Counted from the first letter of the stretch, positions 1 through 6,488 are shown. The stretch is DNA of 10,603 bases from Quisquiliibacterium sp. (GCA_030830765.1 JAURMJ010000254.1:1-10603); one strand, 5' to 3'. Program-made: numbers and translations. The notes: generated by a model from the sequence alone, not told the origin.

Positions 1-936
1 GCCTGCCGGCAGGTTTGGCCGCAGCTCGTTCGCAATAAACTTTTCAACGGCCTCGACCACATCGAGCACTTTTTCGTCACCGACCCGGAAGACCTGCACG
101 AAACTGGCAGGCTTGCCGTTGTAGCGCATCAGCAGATCATCTTCTCGGAACCCGTCGTCAATCTTCGCGATCTCGCCCAGCGTGACCGCAGCACCGCTGC
201 GGCTCGATGCGACGACAATTCTCTCGAAATCAGCGCGTCGGTAATTACGCCCTTTCGTGCGCAGCAGAATGGATTCATCCGCTGTCCTGATATCCCCTCC
301 GGGCAGATCAAGACTGGAACGCTTGACGATGGCAGCAATGTCCGAGAGGCTCAACCCGTAGGCCCTGAGCACCTCGTTCGGCACTTCAATTGAAATTTCG
401 TAGTCGCGAACCCGGGCCACCTCAGCCAACGAAATACCGGGCAGTGCGCTGAGCTCGTCCTTGACCCGGAAGGCCAGTTCACGCAGCGCCGATTCACTGG
501 TCTGACCAAACAGCGCCAGCTCGACAACCCGCTGCCGGTTCACAATCTCGCGCACAACCGGCCGTTCGATCATGTCCGGAAAGGTGGTGATCCGGTCCAC
601 TGCCGACTTCACCTCATCGAGCTTCCGTGCAATGTTGCTGCCGCGCAGCAGTTCGATGCGAACCAGGCCGAGGCCCTCGGCAGCCACACCGATGACGCGG
701 TTGATCCCGTCAAGCCCGCGGACCTGCTCCTCAATGCGCTGCACGATCGACTCTTCGATCTCGTCAGGCGCCGCGCCGGCGTAGGCAACTCTCACCTCGA
801 TTGTGTCGAAGCTGATTTCCGGAAAACTCTCCTGACGCAGCGTGAACGCGCTGGCCAGGCCGGACACGATCACCAGCAGCATCAACAGATTGGCAGCCAC
901 CGGGTGGCGGGCCATCCAGGCAATCAGAGCATTCAT
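1..936 (-). CDS. RND efflux pump inner-membrane permease (HAE1/AcrB-like), N-terminal 312 residues; 3' end outside window
   Basis: Proton-driven inner-membrane component of a tripartite efflux pump. The frame is open from the ATG at 936 to base 1 with no stop. The visible protein begins MNALIAWMARHPVAANLLML, the classic RND start: a short cytoplasmic helix and TM1 (about residues 11-31). The periplasmic porter domain follows, with FPEISFDTIEVRVAYAGAAP (about 38-57), then EIEESIVQRIEEQV and GLDGINRVIG, which are typical of the PN1 subdomain of AcrB-type permeases. Full-length family members have about 1000-1050 residues, so some 70% lies beyond the left edge, including the TM4 aspartates of the proton relay. 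The ATG overlaps the adaptor's TGA as ATGA, so translation is probably coupled. The substrate cannot be read from this part. No outer-membrane channel gene is visible. Family assignment is very secure; drug versus lipid or other export is open. Confidence 0.95.
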   Translation of the reverse strand, partial: MNALIAWMARHPVAANLLMLLVIVSGLASAFTLRQESFPEISFDTIEVRVAYAGAAPDEIEESIVQRIEEQVRGLDGINRVIGVAAEGLGLVRIELLRGSNIARKLDEVKSAVDRITTFPDMIERPVVREIVNRQRVVELALFGQTSESALRELAFRVKDELSALPGISLAEVARVRDYEISIEVPNEVLRAYGLSLSDIAAIVKRSSLDLPGGDIRTADESILLRTKGRNYRRADFERIVVASSRSGAAVTLGEIAKIDDGFREDDLLMRYNGKPASFVQVFRVGDEKVLDVVEAVEKFIANELRPNLPAG

Positions 937-2186
937 CGCGCTTCAATCACCCGGACTTCGAGGCCTTCGGTGACCACAGCCAGGTCACTGGTGACCAGAC
1001 GCCCTCCTTCGGGAAGATCCTGCGCTGCAATCGCTACCTGCTCATCATGCTCACTCAGCACCCTGACCTTGCGAAGCGCAATGCGGCCCTGCGCATCCAG
1101 CAGCCAGATGACCGAACCGTCTCTGAGCGCTGTTCTCGGAATCATCGCGTAACGACCATGATCTCGACCAGCAACTTCAACGCGTGCATACATGCCAACA
1201 ATCAGCGGCGGACCATGCGGACCGCCACGCTGCACACCGGACTCAACGAGCTTGCCGCGCGCCTGCGGATGATTGACTCGGACGACCAGATTGAAGGTTC
1301 GCGTTGCCGCATCAACGGCCGCCTCGATCCGGTCGACTTGTGCATCCCAGGCATAGTAAAGACCGCCGTGGGCCACAACGACGGTCGCCTTTGCTGCCGC
1401 GTTCGACTGTGCTGATTTGCCCAAGACCGTTGCTCGCGAAACGGCGGCATCCGCCCCTCCCCACGGATCGCTGACCAGCGCCACGTCACGATCGGTCAGT
1501 GAGACTGCAATTTCAAGGGAATCCGCCGGGAAGATCCGGGCCAACTCCTTGCCGGGTTGAACGGTATCGCCGACATCCAGTTTCTCGGTCAACACACGCC
1601 CGTTAAACGGAGCATGCAATTGAGTGCGCTGCAAATCGAGGGTCCGCTGCCGCTCAAGAGCCTGGGACCGCGCAAGGGCAGCCTGCGCCTGATCCCGAGC
1701 AGCAAGACGTTCGTCGAGCGTCTGACGCGACAAAAACCCCTTGGCGATCAGATCCTCAGTGCGGCTCACCAGCTGCTGCGCAAGCTTCAATGCAGCCTGC
1801 GCAGAGGCGTGGTCGGCCTGCGCCTGGGCCAAGGCCGCCCGAAATGGCTCAGGGTCAAGCCTGACCAGCAGTTCACCAGCGCGGAAGCTGCCTCCAGTCA
1901 CCATGGCCGGACTGACCTGAATGATGCGCCCGGACACTTCAGCACTGAGTACAACCTCAACCCGGGGCCGGACCAGGCCGTGACCCACAACGGGCAAAAT
2001 CTCTGACTGAAATTTGAGTGTTTGCGCCTGAACCAGGGGCAATTGCTGAACTGCAGGCCGGACGGCCGGTCGAGGCTTGAATTTCTGAAGCGCAACAAAG
2101 CCGCCAACACCGGCGGCAAGAATCAACAGAACAATGAAACGCCAGAACCAGCGTCGCGAACCGCTGGCTGCTATGGAATCCGACAC
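933..2186 (-). CDS. RND efflux periplasmic adaptor (HlyD/AcrA-type membrane fusion protein)
   Basis: Periplasmic adaptor linking the RND permease to an outer-membrane channel; 417 residues, a normal length. The start is a GTG at 2186, with GGAAG seven bases upstream. An N-terminal membrane anchor (about residues 13-33, WFWRFIVLLILAAGVGGFVAL) is followed by a barrel-sandwich/lipoyl half-motif (VEVVLSAEVSGRI, with GELLVRLDP). Next come an Ala/Gln-rich coiled-coil hairpin (about 110-190; repeated AQAQA and ARDQAQAALARSQ), the second lipoyl half (LHAPFNGRVLTEKLDVGDTV), a beta-barrel, and a membrane-proximal domain containing VGMYARVEVAG and IPRTALRDG. I see no lipobox cysteine, so it is probably anchored by the uncleaved helix rather than by lipid. 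It sits 34 bp after the methyltransferase gene and overlaps the permease start by 4 bp. Assignment is firm; substrate unknown. Confidence 0.95.
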   Translation of the reverse strand: MSDSIAASGSRRWFWRFIVLLILAAGVGGFVALQKFKPRPAVRPAVQQLPLVQAQTLKFQSEILPVVGHGLVRPRVEVVLSAEVSGRIIQVSPAMVTGGSFRAGELLVRLDPEPFRAALAQAQADHASAQAALKLAQQLVSRTEDLIAKGFLSRQTLDERLAARDQAQAALARSQALERQRTLDLQRTQLHAPFNGRVLTEKLDVGDTVQPGKELARIFPADSLEIAVSLTDRDVALVSDPWGGADAAVSRATVLGKSAQSNAAAKATVVVAHGGLYYAWDAQVDRIEAAVDAATRTFNLVVRVNHPQARGKLVESGVQRGGPHGPPLIVGMYARVEVAGRDHGRYAMIPRTALRDGSVIWLLDAQGRIALRKVRVLSEHDEQVAIAAQDLPEGGRLVTSDLAVVTEGLEVRVIEAR

Positions 2187-2220
2187 GGCGAGGCTTCCGA
2201 AAGAGGATCAGCCTTGGATT

Positions 2221-2910
2221 TTAGCTGGTTGTAACCGCACCGGAATATTCCCAGACGCCAAGCCAATAAAAATCATACTGGCGAAACTCCACCGTTCGCG
2301 CGACCTGTCCCAATTGCTGCATCAGCCGATGTTCATCAGGGAAGTTCTTCAGCACTTCATGGCGAGACCCATCCTGGAGCGTGCGCATCTGAAAGGTGTT
2401 GCCTTGCGCATCTTGACGGCTGATCGGCGTGCTGCTCCCAGGTACATAGCGGTTGTCCAGCAACAGAACCTTGGCCCCGGGCTTCAGACATGCCGTCAGC
2501 GATGCAAGAAACGCGTCGACCCGATCAAAAGCCAGATGAGACCACCAGAATCCGGCAAAGGCGCCGTCGAACAAGCCCAATGAGGGCGGCAACGCAAAGG
2601 CATCGACCTGCGCAAAGCGCACAACCGCAGGATCGAGCGCTTTGGTTCGTGCGACTTTGAGCGTTTCTGTCGTCAGATCGGTTGCAAGTACGCCTGCTAC
2701 CTGCTGGGCCAGGAACTGGGTCCAGTATCCGGTCCCACAGGCGATTTCCAACACCTGCCGGCCAGCCAGTTCCCAGGGGATCTCCTGCTCGAGATGTCGC
2801 AGATCCGACTGGCGTTCCGGCTTCAGATAGATTTGTTCGTACTCACGCGCCCGAGCAGCGTAATACGAGTGCATTGCTGCTTCCGCAGGGCTGTCGGCCT
2901 CTAAGGACAT
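2221..2910 (-). CDS. class I SAM-dependent methyltransferase
   Basis: Predicted cytosolic methyltransferase of 229 residues using S-adenosylmethionine. Motif I is VLEIACGTG (residues 53-61), the glycine-rich SAM-binding loop. An acidic residue at the end of strand 2 (VLATD, D78) should bind the ribose hydroxyls, and AQVDAFALP (D103) fits motif III near the adenine. FDGAFAGFWWSHL and PGAKVLLLDNRYV match the motif IV and post-IV strands. The C-terminal part is rich in Tyr and Trp (FRQYDFYWLGVWEYSG) and could line a hydrophobic acceptor pocket, which is inference. ATG at 2910 has an AGGA site seven bases upstream. It is 60 bp after the DUF1330 gene and 34 bp before the pump adaptor, so probably in one operon with either or both. 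The acceptor cannot be determined; small molecule is more likely than RNA or protein because no extra recognition domain is present. Confidence 0.9.
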   Translation of the reverse strand: MSLEADSPAEAAMHSYYAARAREYEQIYLKPERQSDLRHLEQEIPWELAGRQVLEIACGTGYWTQFLAQQVAGVLATDLTTETLKVARTKALDPAVVRFAQVDAFALPPSLGLFDGAFAGFWWSHLAFDRVDAFLASLTACLKPGAKVLLLDNRYVPGSSTPISRQDAQGNTFQMRTLQDGSRHEVLKNFPDEHRLMQQLGQVARTVEFRQYDFYWLGVWEYSGAVTTS

Positions 2911-2970
2911 CGGTCAATCCTGTGCGTTGACAGAATTGCAGCTGCAAAGAGCGTTTCCGGGCGCAGGCAG

Positions 2971-3258
2971 TCAGAGACCTTCGATCGCCACGATCCGGGA
3001 ATTTGACGCCTTTGCACGAATCGCCCGCAGCGGCGCGTACTCGGCCGACTGATACCAGGCATGCAGCTGCCCCAGGCTCGGAAACTCCAGCACAACCGCA
3101 CGCCGAGGCTGCCAGTCGCCCTCAAGGACCTCAGTCGCACCACCGCGGGCCACATAGCGGCCGCCGTAGGCGGCAATCGTGGCGGGCGCTCCTTTGCGAT
3201 ATTCCTCGTAGAGCACGGGATCGGTCACTTCAACATCGGCAATCAGAAAGGCTGGCAT
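2971..3258 (-). CDS. DUF1330 family small protein
   Basis: Small soluble protein of 95 residues, full length for the DUF1330 family, which has a dimeric alpha-beta barrel (ferredoxin-like) fold. Family features visible: the N-terminal strand AFLIADVEVTDPVLYEEY, the central GGRYVARGG, then a strand with RRAVVLEFPSLGQLHAWYQS and the helix SAEYAPLRAIRAKASNSRIV. Start ATG at 3258 has GGGAG seven bases upstream. It follows the AroQ-like gene by 67 bp and precedes the methyltransferase by 60 bp. No biochemical function is established for the family that I can rely on. The fold class often holds small-molecule enzymes or binding proteins, so a role next to the flavoprotein and dehydroquinase-like protein is plausible but inferred. 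Confidence 0.9.
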   Translation of the reverse strand: MPAFLIADVEVTDPVLYEEYRKGAPATIAAYGGRYVARGGATEVLEGDWQPRRAVVLEFPSLGQLHAWYQSAEYAPLRAIRAKASNSRIVAIEGL

Positions 3259-3325
3259 GGCATCACTCCCAAGATTCTGCGACGACTCCGGACGAATCAG
3301 TCGCCCTGAATGTATTTTGTGATAT

Positions 3326-3778
3326 TCAGGTCGCAGCCCGGCGAGTGGCCAGCAGATGCAGCATGCCCTCCAGTGCCAGCAGATAGCTTTGGGTGCCGAG
3401 CCCGTAGATCACGCCATCGGCGACCTTCGCACAGACGCAGGGGATACCACGTGCCTCGACGTTGCTCATATGCACTTCGATGTAGGGCAATTCAGCCCCC
3501 CGGATGCAATCAGCGAGCGCATACCCGGCGTAATTGAAACCCGCCGGGTTCATTACGAGGCCGTCAAATCCCTGATCGAGCGCCGCATAGATCCGGTTGA
3601 TCGCCTCGCCCTCCAGATTCGTATAGAAAATTTCCAGCTGATAGCCTTTTTGCTGCGCGTGTTCGGCCAGCATGGCATCCAGTTGGGCAGCCGTCGTGCT
3701 TCCGTAGAACTCAGGTTGACGTTTGCCCAGGTGCACCATGTTTGCGCCCTGGATCAGCAGAATCTTCTTGGTGGTCAT
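3326..3778 (-). CDS. AroQ-like type II 3-dehydroquinase paralogue with altered substrate-binding residues
   Basis: A 150-residue flavodoxin-like protein clearly of the type II 3-dehydroquinate dehydratase family, whose members form dodecamers and dehydrate 3-dehydroquinate. Conserved: IQGANMVHLGKRQPEFYGST (residues 9-28), which holds the Asn13, Arg20 and Tyr25 equivalents of the catalytic loop; LEGEAINRI; Asn77; YIEVHMSN with His103; and GLGTQSYLLAL. Differences from canonical AroQ: GPN is GAN; the NPGAYTH-type segment is NPAGFNY, so the usual His is Tyr83; and the segment after ARE that normally carries FRxHS is replaced by a shorter GIPCVC stretch, losing the substrate-binding Arg. The usual catalytic Arg/Tyr are kept, so this may be an enzyme for a different hydroxy-keto or cyclic acid rather than a shikimate-pathway enzyme. 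ATG at 3778 has GAGGG eight bases upstream. It lies 29 bp after the flavoprotein gene. Fold certain; reaction uncertain. Confidence 0.88.
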   Translation of the reverse strand: MTTKKILLIQGANMVHLGKRQPEFYGSTTAAQLDAMLAEHAQQKGYQLEIFYTNLEGEAINRIYAALDQGFDGLVMNPAGFNYAGYALADCIRGAELPYIEVHMSNVEARGIPCVCAKVADGVIYGLGTQSYLLALEGMLHLLATRRAAT

Positions 3779-3807
3779 GGCTGTTGCCCTCTAAGGTTTG
3801 CGTGTCT

Positions 3808-4410
3808 TCAAAGATCGGCTGCATAACGGGCCAGCATCGATTCCTGGCTTTCCGGCGCCTCGCTGGAACCGATCTGATCGTGAATCATCCGGTTCATCGT
3901 CGGCAGCGCGCCGCGCTCAACGCGACTCTCATCAGCCCACAGCCTGGACCGCATCAGCGCCTTTGCGCAGTGCAAGTAGGCTTGGCGCACGGTCACTGCG
4001 ATCACGACGCGCGGAGTCCGCTTCTCGTCGGCAAACGCGCTGAGCACCTCCGGATCGGCCAACGCGCTGGCCTCGCCGTTGACTCGCAGCGTCTCATCGA
4101 CCCCCGGAATCAGGAACAGCATGCCGATCCGGCCCGTCGCAATGATGTTTTGCAGCGTGTCCAGCCGGTTGTTACCGGGAGAATCGGGAAGCATCAGGTG
4201 ATTCGGATCACGGACCTTGACGAACCCGGGTGCCCCGCCCCGCGGGGATGCATCGGGCAAACCGTCGCTGCCGATGCTGGACAGCACGACGAAGGGCGAC
4301 AGCTCGATGAAACGTTGGCAATGCGGATCCAGATGATCGAGCTGTTTGCGCAACGCGCGCTCGCCGGGCGCCTGGTAGATCGCGCGCAGTGAGGAAATAT
4401 CGTTAATCAT
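3808..4410 (-). CDS. FMN-dependent PPOX-type flavoprotein (MSMEG_1061/DR_2398-like)
   Basis: Predicted cytosolic split-barrel flavoprotein of the pyridoxamine 5'-phosphate oxidase superfamily, subgroup usually named after MSMEG_1061 or DR_2398; 200 residues from the chosen start. Seen: an N-terminal LRAIYQAPGERALRKQLDHL segment, HCQRFIELSPFVVLSS, then GLPDASPRGG (about 50-59) and PDSPGNNRLDT (about 75-85), the likely FMN phosphate-contacting strands. GMLFLIPGVDETLRVNG follows. Members of this superfamily bind FMN or F420 and catalyse redox steps on varied small molecules; true pyridoxal synthesis is not implied. I chose ATG at 4410 because AGGG lies eight bases upstream and the family normally begins near this point. 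An in-frame ATG at 4446 adds 12 residues but has no convincing ribosome site. First gene of the leftward cluster, 29 bp before the AroQ-like gene and divergent from the ABC importer. Confidence 0.87.
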   Translation of the reverse strand: MINDISSLRAIYQAPGERALRKQLDHLDPHCQRFIELSPFVVLSSIGSDGLPDASPRGGAPGFVKVRDPNHLMLPDSPGNNRLDTLQNIIATGRIGMLFLIPGVDETLRVNGEASALADPEVLSAFADEKRTPRVVIAVTVRQAYLHCAKALMRSRLWADESRVERGALPTMNRMIHDQIGSSEAPESQESMLARYAADL

Positions 4411-4456
4411 GGTCTCAACCCTGTTGGCCAATCCTGCGTCTGCCATGAAATTTCGC

Positions 4457-4481
4457 GGCGGTATCAGTCACGATTGCCGCC
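4457..4481. repeat. imperfect inverted repeat upstream of flavoprotein gene
   Basis: GGCGGTATC (4457-4465) is mirrored by GATTGCCGCC (4472-4481) around a 6-base centre, with one mismatch and one bulge. It lies in the 5' leader if the flavoprotein starts at 4410, and just upstream of the alternative start at 4446. It could be an operator or leader hairpin. It may also be chance. Confidence 0.3.
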
Positions 4482-4705
4482 TGAAAAGGCCCGGGAACGC
4501 AGCCGCTTGAGCTGCCTTTGAAACCGTAACCGGACACGCATCAGGATGCCCGAAGCCAAGCACGATCGCGGGAAAAATAGACCAGACAATTCCAGAGGCT
4601 GACCCAGGCGGCGTTTGCAGTTAAGCTCGCTTTACGGGGATCGATTAGCATTCGCGCTGTTCGACCTTTTGCCAAGCCAAGCGTCAGGCTCGAAAAACCC
4701 TCGAG

Positions 4706-4734
4706 TTGCCTGCGCCGGCGCAATCAGGTAAACA
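4706..4734 (+). promoter_or_regulatory. weak sigma70-like promoter candidate for the ABC importer operon
   Basis: TTGCCT (4706-4711, four of six matches to the -35 consensus) and TAAACA (4729-4734, three of six) are separated by exactly 17 bp, about 95 bp before the binding-protein ATG. The match is weak. A second pair, TTGCGC (4771) and TATCGA (4792) with 15-bp spacing, is no better. Placement next to a palindrome is the main reason to list it. Confidence 0.25.
4711..4722. repeat. perfect 12-bp palindrome, possible operator
   Basis: TGCGCCGGCGCA is a perfect 12-base palindrome within the spacer of the candidate promoter, a common place for a dimeric repressor to bind. It is GC-rich, so chance is a real alternative. 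No regulator gene is in the window to pair with it. Confidence 0.3.
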
Positions 4735-4827
4735 AGGACACCCCGATCAGGCGGTAACGCGACACCCAGATTGCGCACCGGCCAGGTCTTGTATCGATCG
4801 GAAAGCTCATACAGAGGAGATATCCAC

Positions 4828-6429
4828 ATGAACGGAAAACGACGTTCTGCATTGCTGGTCAGCAGCATTCTGGCCTTCGGTGCGATCACGGCAGGCACTG
4901 CTCACGCAGAAAAAAGCGGTGGCATCCTGAAATTGCATCACCGGGGTAACCCCGGCAGCGCATCAATCCATGAAGATGCATCCTATTCAACGAACATCCC
5001 GTTCATGGGGATCTACAACAACCTGGTCATGTACGACCAGAGTGTTGCCGTCAACAGCATTGAAAGCATTGTTCCGGACCTGGCGACCAGCTGGCAGTGG
5101 AACGCCGACAAGACCAAGCTGACGTTCAAACTGCATCAGGGCGTCAAATGGCATGACGGTAAGCCATTTACCTCCAAAGACGTGCAGTGCACCTTTGACA
5201 TGCTGCAGGGCAAGGGCAACAACAAGCTCCGCCAGAATCCGCGCAAAGCCTGGTACACCAACCTGGACAGTGTGACCACCAACGGCGATTACGAAGTCAC
5301 CTTCAACATGAAGCGCCGTCAGCCGGCTTTCATTGCGCTGCTGGCCTCGGGTTACTCACCGATGTATCCGTGCCACGTTGATGCGGGCAAGATGCGTACG
5401 AACCCGATCGGCACAGGCCCGTTCAAATTCGTTGAATACAAGCGCAATAAGTCGATCAAAGTAACGCGCAACAAAGAGTACTTTAAGAAGGGTCGGCCGC
5501 TGCTCGATGGCATCGAGTACACGATCATCAAGGACCGCTCAACAGCCGCACTGGCCTTTGTCGCCGGCAAGACTGACATGGGCTTCCCGCTGTCCTTCAG
5601 CATCCCGATGGTCCGTGACATCAAAAAACAGGTCCCGAACGCTGTGTGTACCGTCGAGACCACCAACGTTGCGACCAACCTGATCGTCAATCGCGAAAAG
5701 CCACCCTTCGACAACGCCGATGTCCGTCGTGCGATGGCGATGACGCTTGACCGCAAGGCCTTTATTGACATTCTGTATGAAGGCAATGCGGATGCGGGCG
5801 GCGCCATGCTGCCCCGCCCGAACGGTGTCTGGGGCATGCCGATCGAACTGCTTCGCACGATGCCCGGCTATTCGCCTGACGTGAAGGCCAGCCGAGAGGC
5901 AGCGCGTGAACTTATGAAGAAGGCAGGCTACGGTCCGGACAAGCGCCTGAAGATCAAGGTCTCGACCCGCAATCTTTCGATCTATCGCGACCCTGCTGTC
6001 ATCCTGATCGACCAGCTCAAGGAAATCTATATCGACGGCGAACTCGAGACGATCGAAACTGCCAACTGGTTCCCGAAAGTGGCTCGCGGAGACTATTCCG
6101 TCGGCTTGAACCTGACCGGCAGTGCGGTTGACGATCCTGATCAGAACTTCTACGAGAACTACGCTTGCGGTTCACAGCGTAACTACACGAAGTACTGCAA
6201 CAAGGAACTTCAAAAGCTCTTTGATGAACAGTCGATGGAAACCGACTTCGAAAAGCGTAAGGCGATTGTGTGGGAAATCGACAAGAAGCTTCAGGAAGAC
6301 GTTGCCCGACCGATCATCGTGCATTCACGTGAGGGTACCTGCTGGCATCCGCACGTTAAGGGCGTCACTGTGATGAAGAATAGTTCCTACAACGGCTATC
6401 GCTACGAAGACGTCTGGCTCGACAAGTAA
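4828..6429 (+). CDS. ABC transporter substrate-binding protein, family 5 (peptide/opine/nickel type)
   Basis: Periplasmic solute receptor of a Dpp/Opp-type importer; 533 residues, normal for the family. The signal peptide is clear: MNGKRR, a hydrophobic core to about residue 21, then cleavage after AHA (residue 27). It is not a lipoprotein because no lipobox Cys is present. Family-5 hallmarks: PDLATSWQWNADKTKLTFKL, GVKWHDGKPFTSKDV, NPIGTGPFKFVEY, FDNADVRRAMAMTLDR and the C-terminal ARPIIVHSREGTCWHPHVKG. ATG at 4828 is preceded by AGGAG at eight bases; an upstream in-frame start at 4771 would place 19 non-signal residues first and lacks a ribosome site. Unusual for a periplasmic receptor is a set of six cysteines (in VQCTF, YPCHV, AVCTV, YACGS, KYCNK, GTCWH), which suggests disulfides. 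The ligand is unknown; peptide, opine, sugar and metal-chelate binding all occur in this family. First gene of the importer operon. Confidence 0.96.
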   Translation: MNGKRRSALLVSSILAFGAITAGTAHAEKSGGILKLHHRGNPGSASIHEDASYSTNIPFMGIYNNLVMYDQSVAVNSIESIVPDLATSWQWNADKTKLTFKLHQGVKWHDGKPFTSKDVQCTFDMLQGKGNNKLRQNPRKAWYTNLDSVTTNGDYEVTFNMKRRQPAFIALLASGYSPMYPCHVDAGKMRTNPIGTGPFKFVEYKRNKSIKVTRNKEYFKKGRPLLDGIEYTIIKDRSTAALAFVAGKTDMGFPLSFSIPMVRDIKKQVPNAVCTVETTNVATNLIVNREKPPFDNADVRRAMAMTLDRKAFIDILYEGNADAGGAMLPRPNGVWGMPIELLRTMPGYSPDVKASREAARELMKKAGYGPDKRLKIKVSTRNLSIYRDPAVILIDQLKEIYIDGELETIETANWFPKVARGDYSVGLNLTGSAVDDPDQNFYENYACGSQRNYTKYCNKELQKLFDEQSMETDFEKRKAIVWEIDKKLQEDVARPIIVHSREGTCWHPHVKGVTVMKNSSYNGYRYEDVWLDK

Positions 6430-6438
6430 GAGCCACTG

Positions 6439-6452
6439 GCCGGTAGACCGGC
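6439..6452 (+). repeat. small hairpin after the binding-protein gene
   Basis: GCCGG (6439-6443) and CCGGC (6448-6452) form a 5-bp stem around TAGA, nine bases after the stop codon and just upstream of the large hairpin at 6459. It is weak alone, but could stack with or compete against its neighbour because the arms share CCGG cores. Confidence 0.4.
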
Positions 6453-6458
6453 GACCAC

Positions 6459-6488
6459 ACGATCCGGCCGGTTTTCCGGCCGGATCGT
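6459..6488 (+). terminator. strong intra-operon hairpin (attenuating terminator or mRNA 3' stabiliser)
   Basis: The arm CGATCCGGCCGG (6460-6471) is perfectly complementary to CCGGCCGGATCG (6476-6487) around a TTTT loop. A further A-T pair (6459/6488) makes a 13-bp GC-rich stem. It is followed by TTGAGTTTT, an interrupted T-tract. It stands between the binding-protein stop (6429) and the permease start (6527), the usual site for a partial terminator or RNA stabiliser that lets the receptor be made in excess over the membrane complex. It is probably leaky, because four importer genes without an obvious promoter of their own follow. Confidence 0.75.

Larger units (their letters stand above)
4411..4827. 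other. divergent intergenic control region
   Basis: About 417 bp between the leftward flavoprotein cluster and the rightward ABC importer; I see no convincing gene. Short open frames here lack ribosome sites, domains and sensible composition. It must carry the promoters for both directions. Visible elements are a weak sigma70-like pair TTGCCT/TAAACA facing right (4706-4734) with a perfect palindrome inside it, an imperfect dyad at 4457-4481 near the flavoprotein start, and a loose direct repeat of ATCAGG followed by GTAA (4723 and 4746). No riboswitch fold or tRNA is recognisable by eye. Confidence 0.7.

Noticed and set aside
1557..2006. 149-codon plus-strand open frame opposite the adaptor gene
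   Set aside because: Antisense to a clear adaptor CDS, no ribosome site, no recognisable domain; a frame shadow in GC-rich sequence.
3326..3778. Housekeeping shikimate-pathway aroQ
   Set aside because: Substrate-contact residues differ and no aro genes are nearby; kept as an AroQ-like paralogue instead.
3742..4392. 216-codon plus-strand open frame opposite the flavoprotein gene
   Set aside because: Long, but low-complexity Arg/Gln/His-rich translation antisense to a conserved PPOX-type gene; no start signal.
4771..4827. Upstream in-frame start for the substrate-binding protein
   Set aside because: It would bury the signal peptide behind 19 polar residues; ATG at 4828 has AGGAG at proper spacing.
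4632..4898. 88-codon minus-strand frame in the divergent region
   Set aside because: It overlaps the signal-peptide region of the binding-protein gene, lacks a ribosome site and resembles no family; treated as noncoding.
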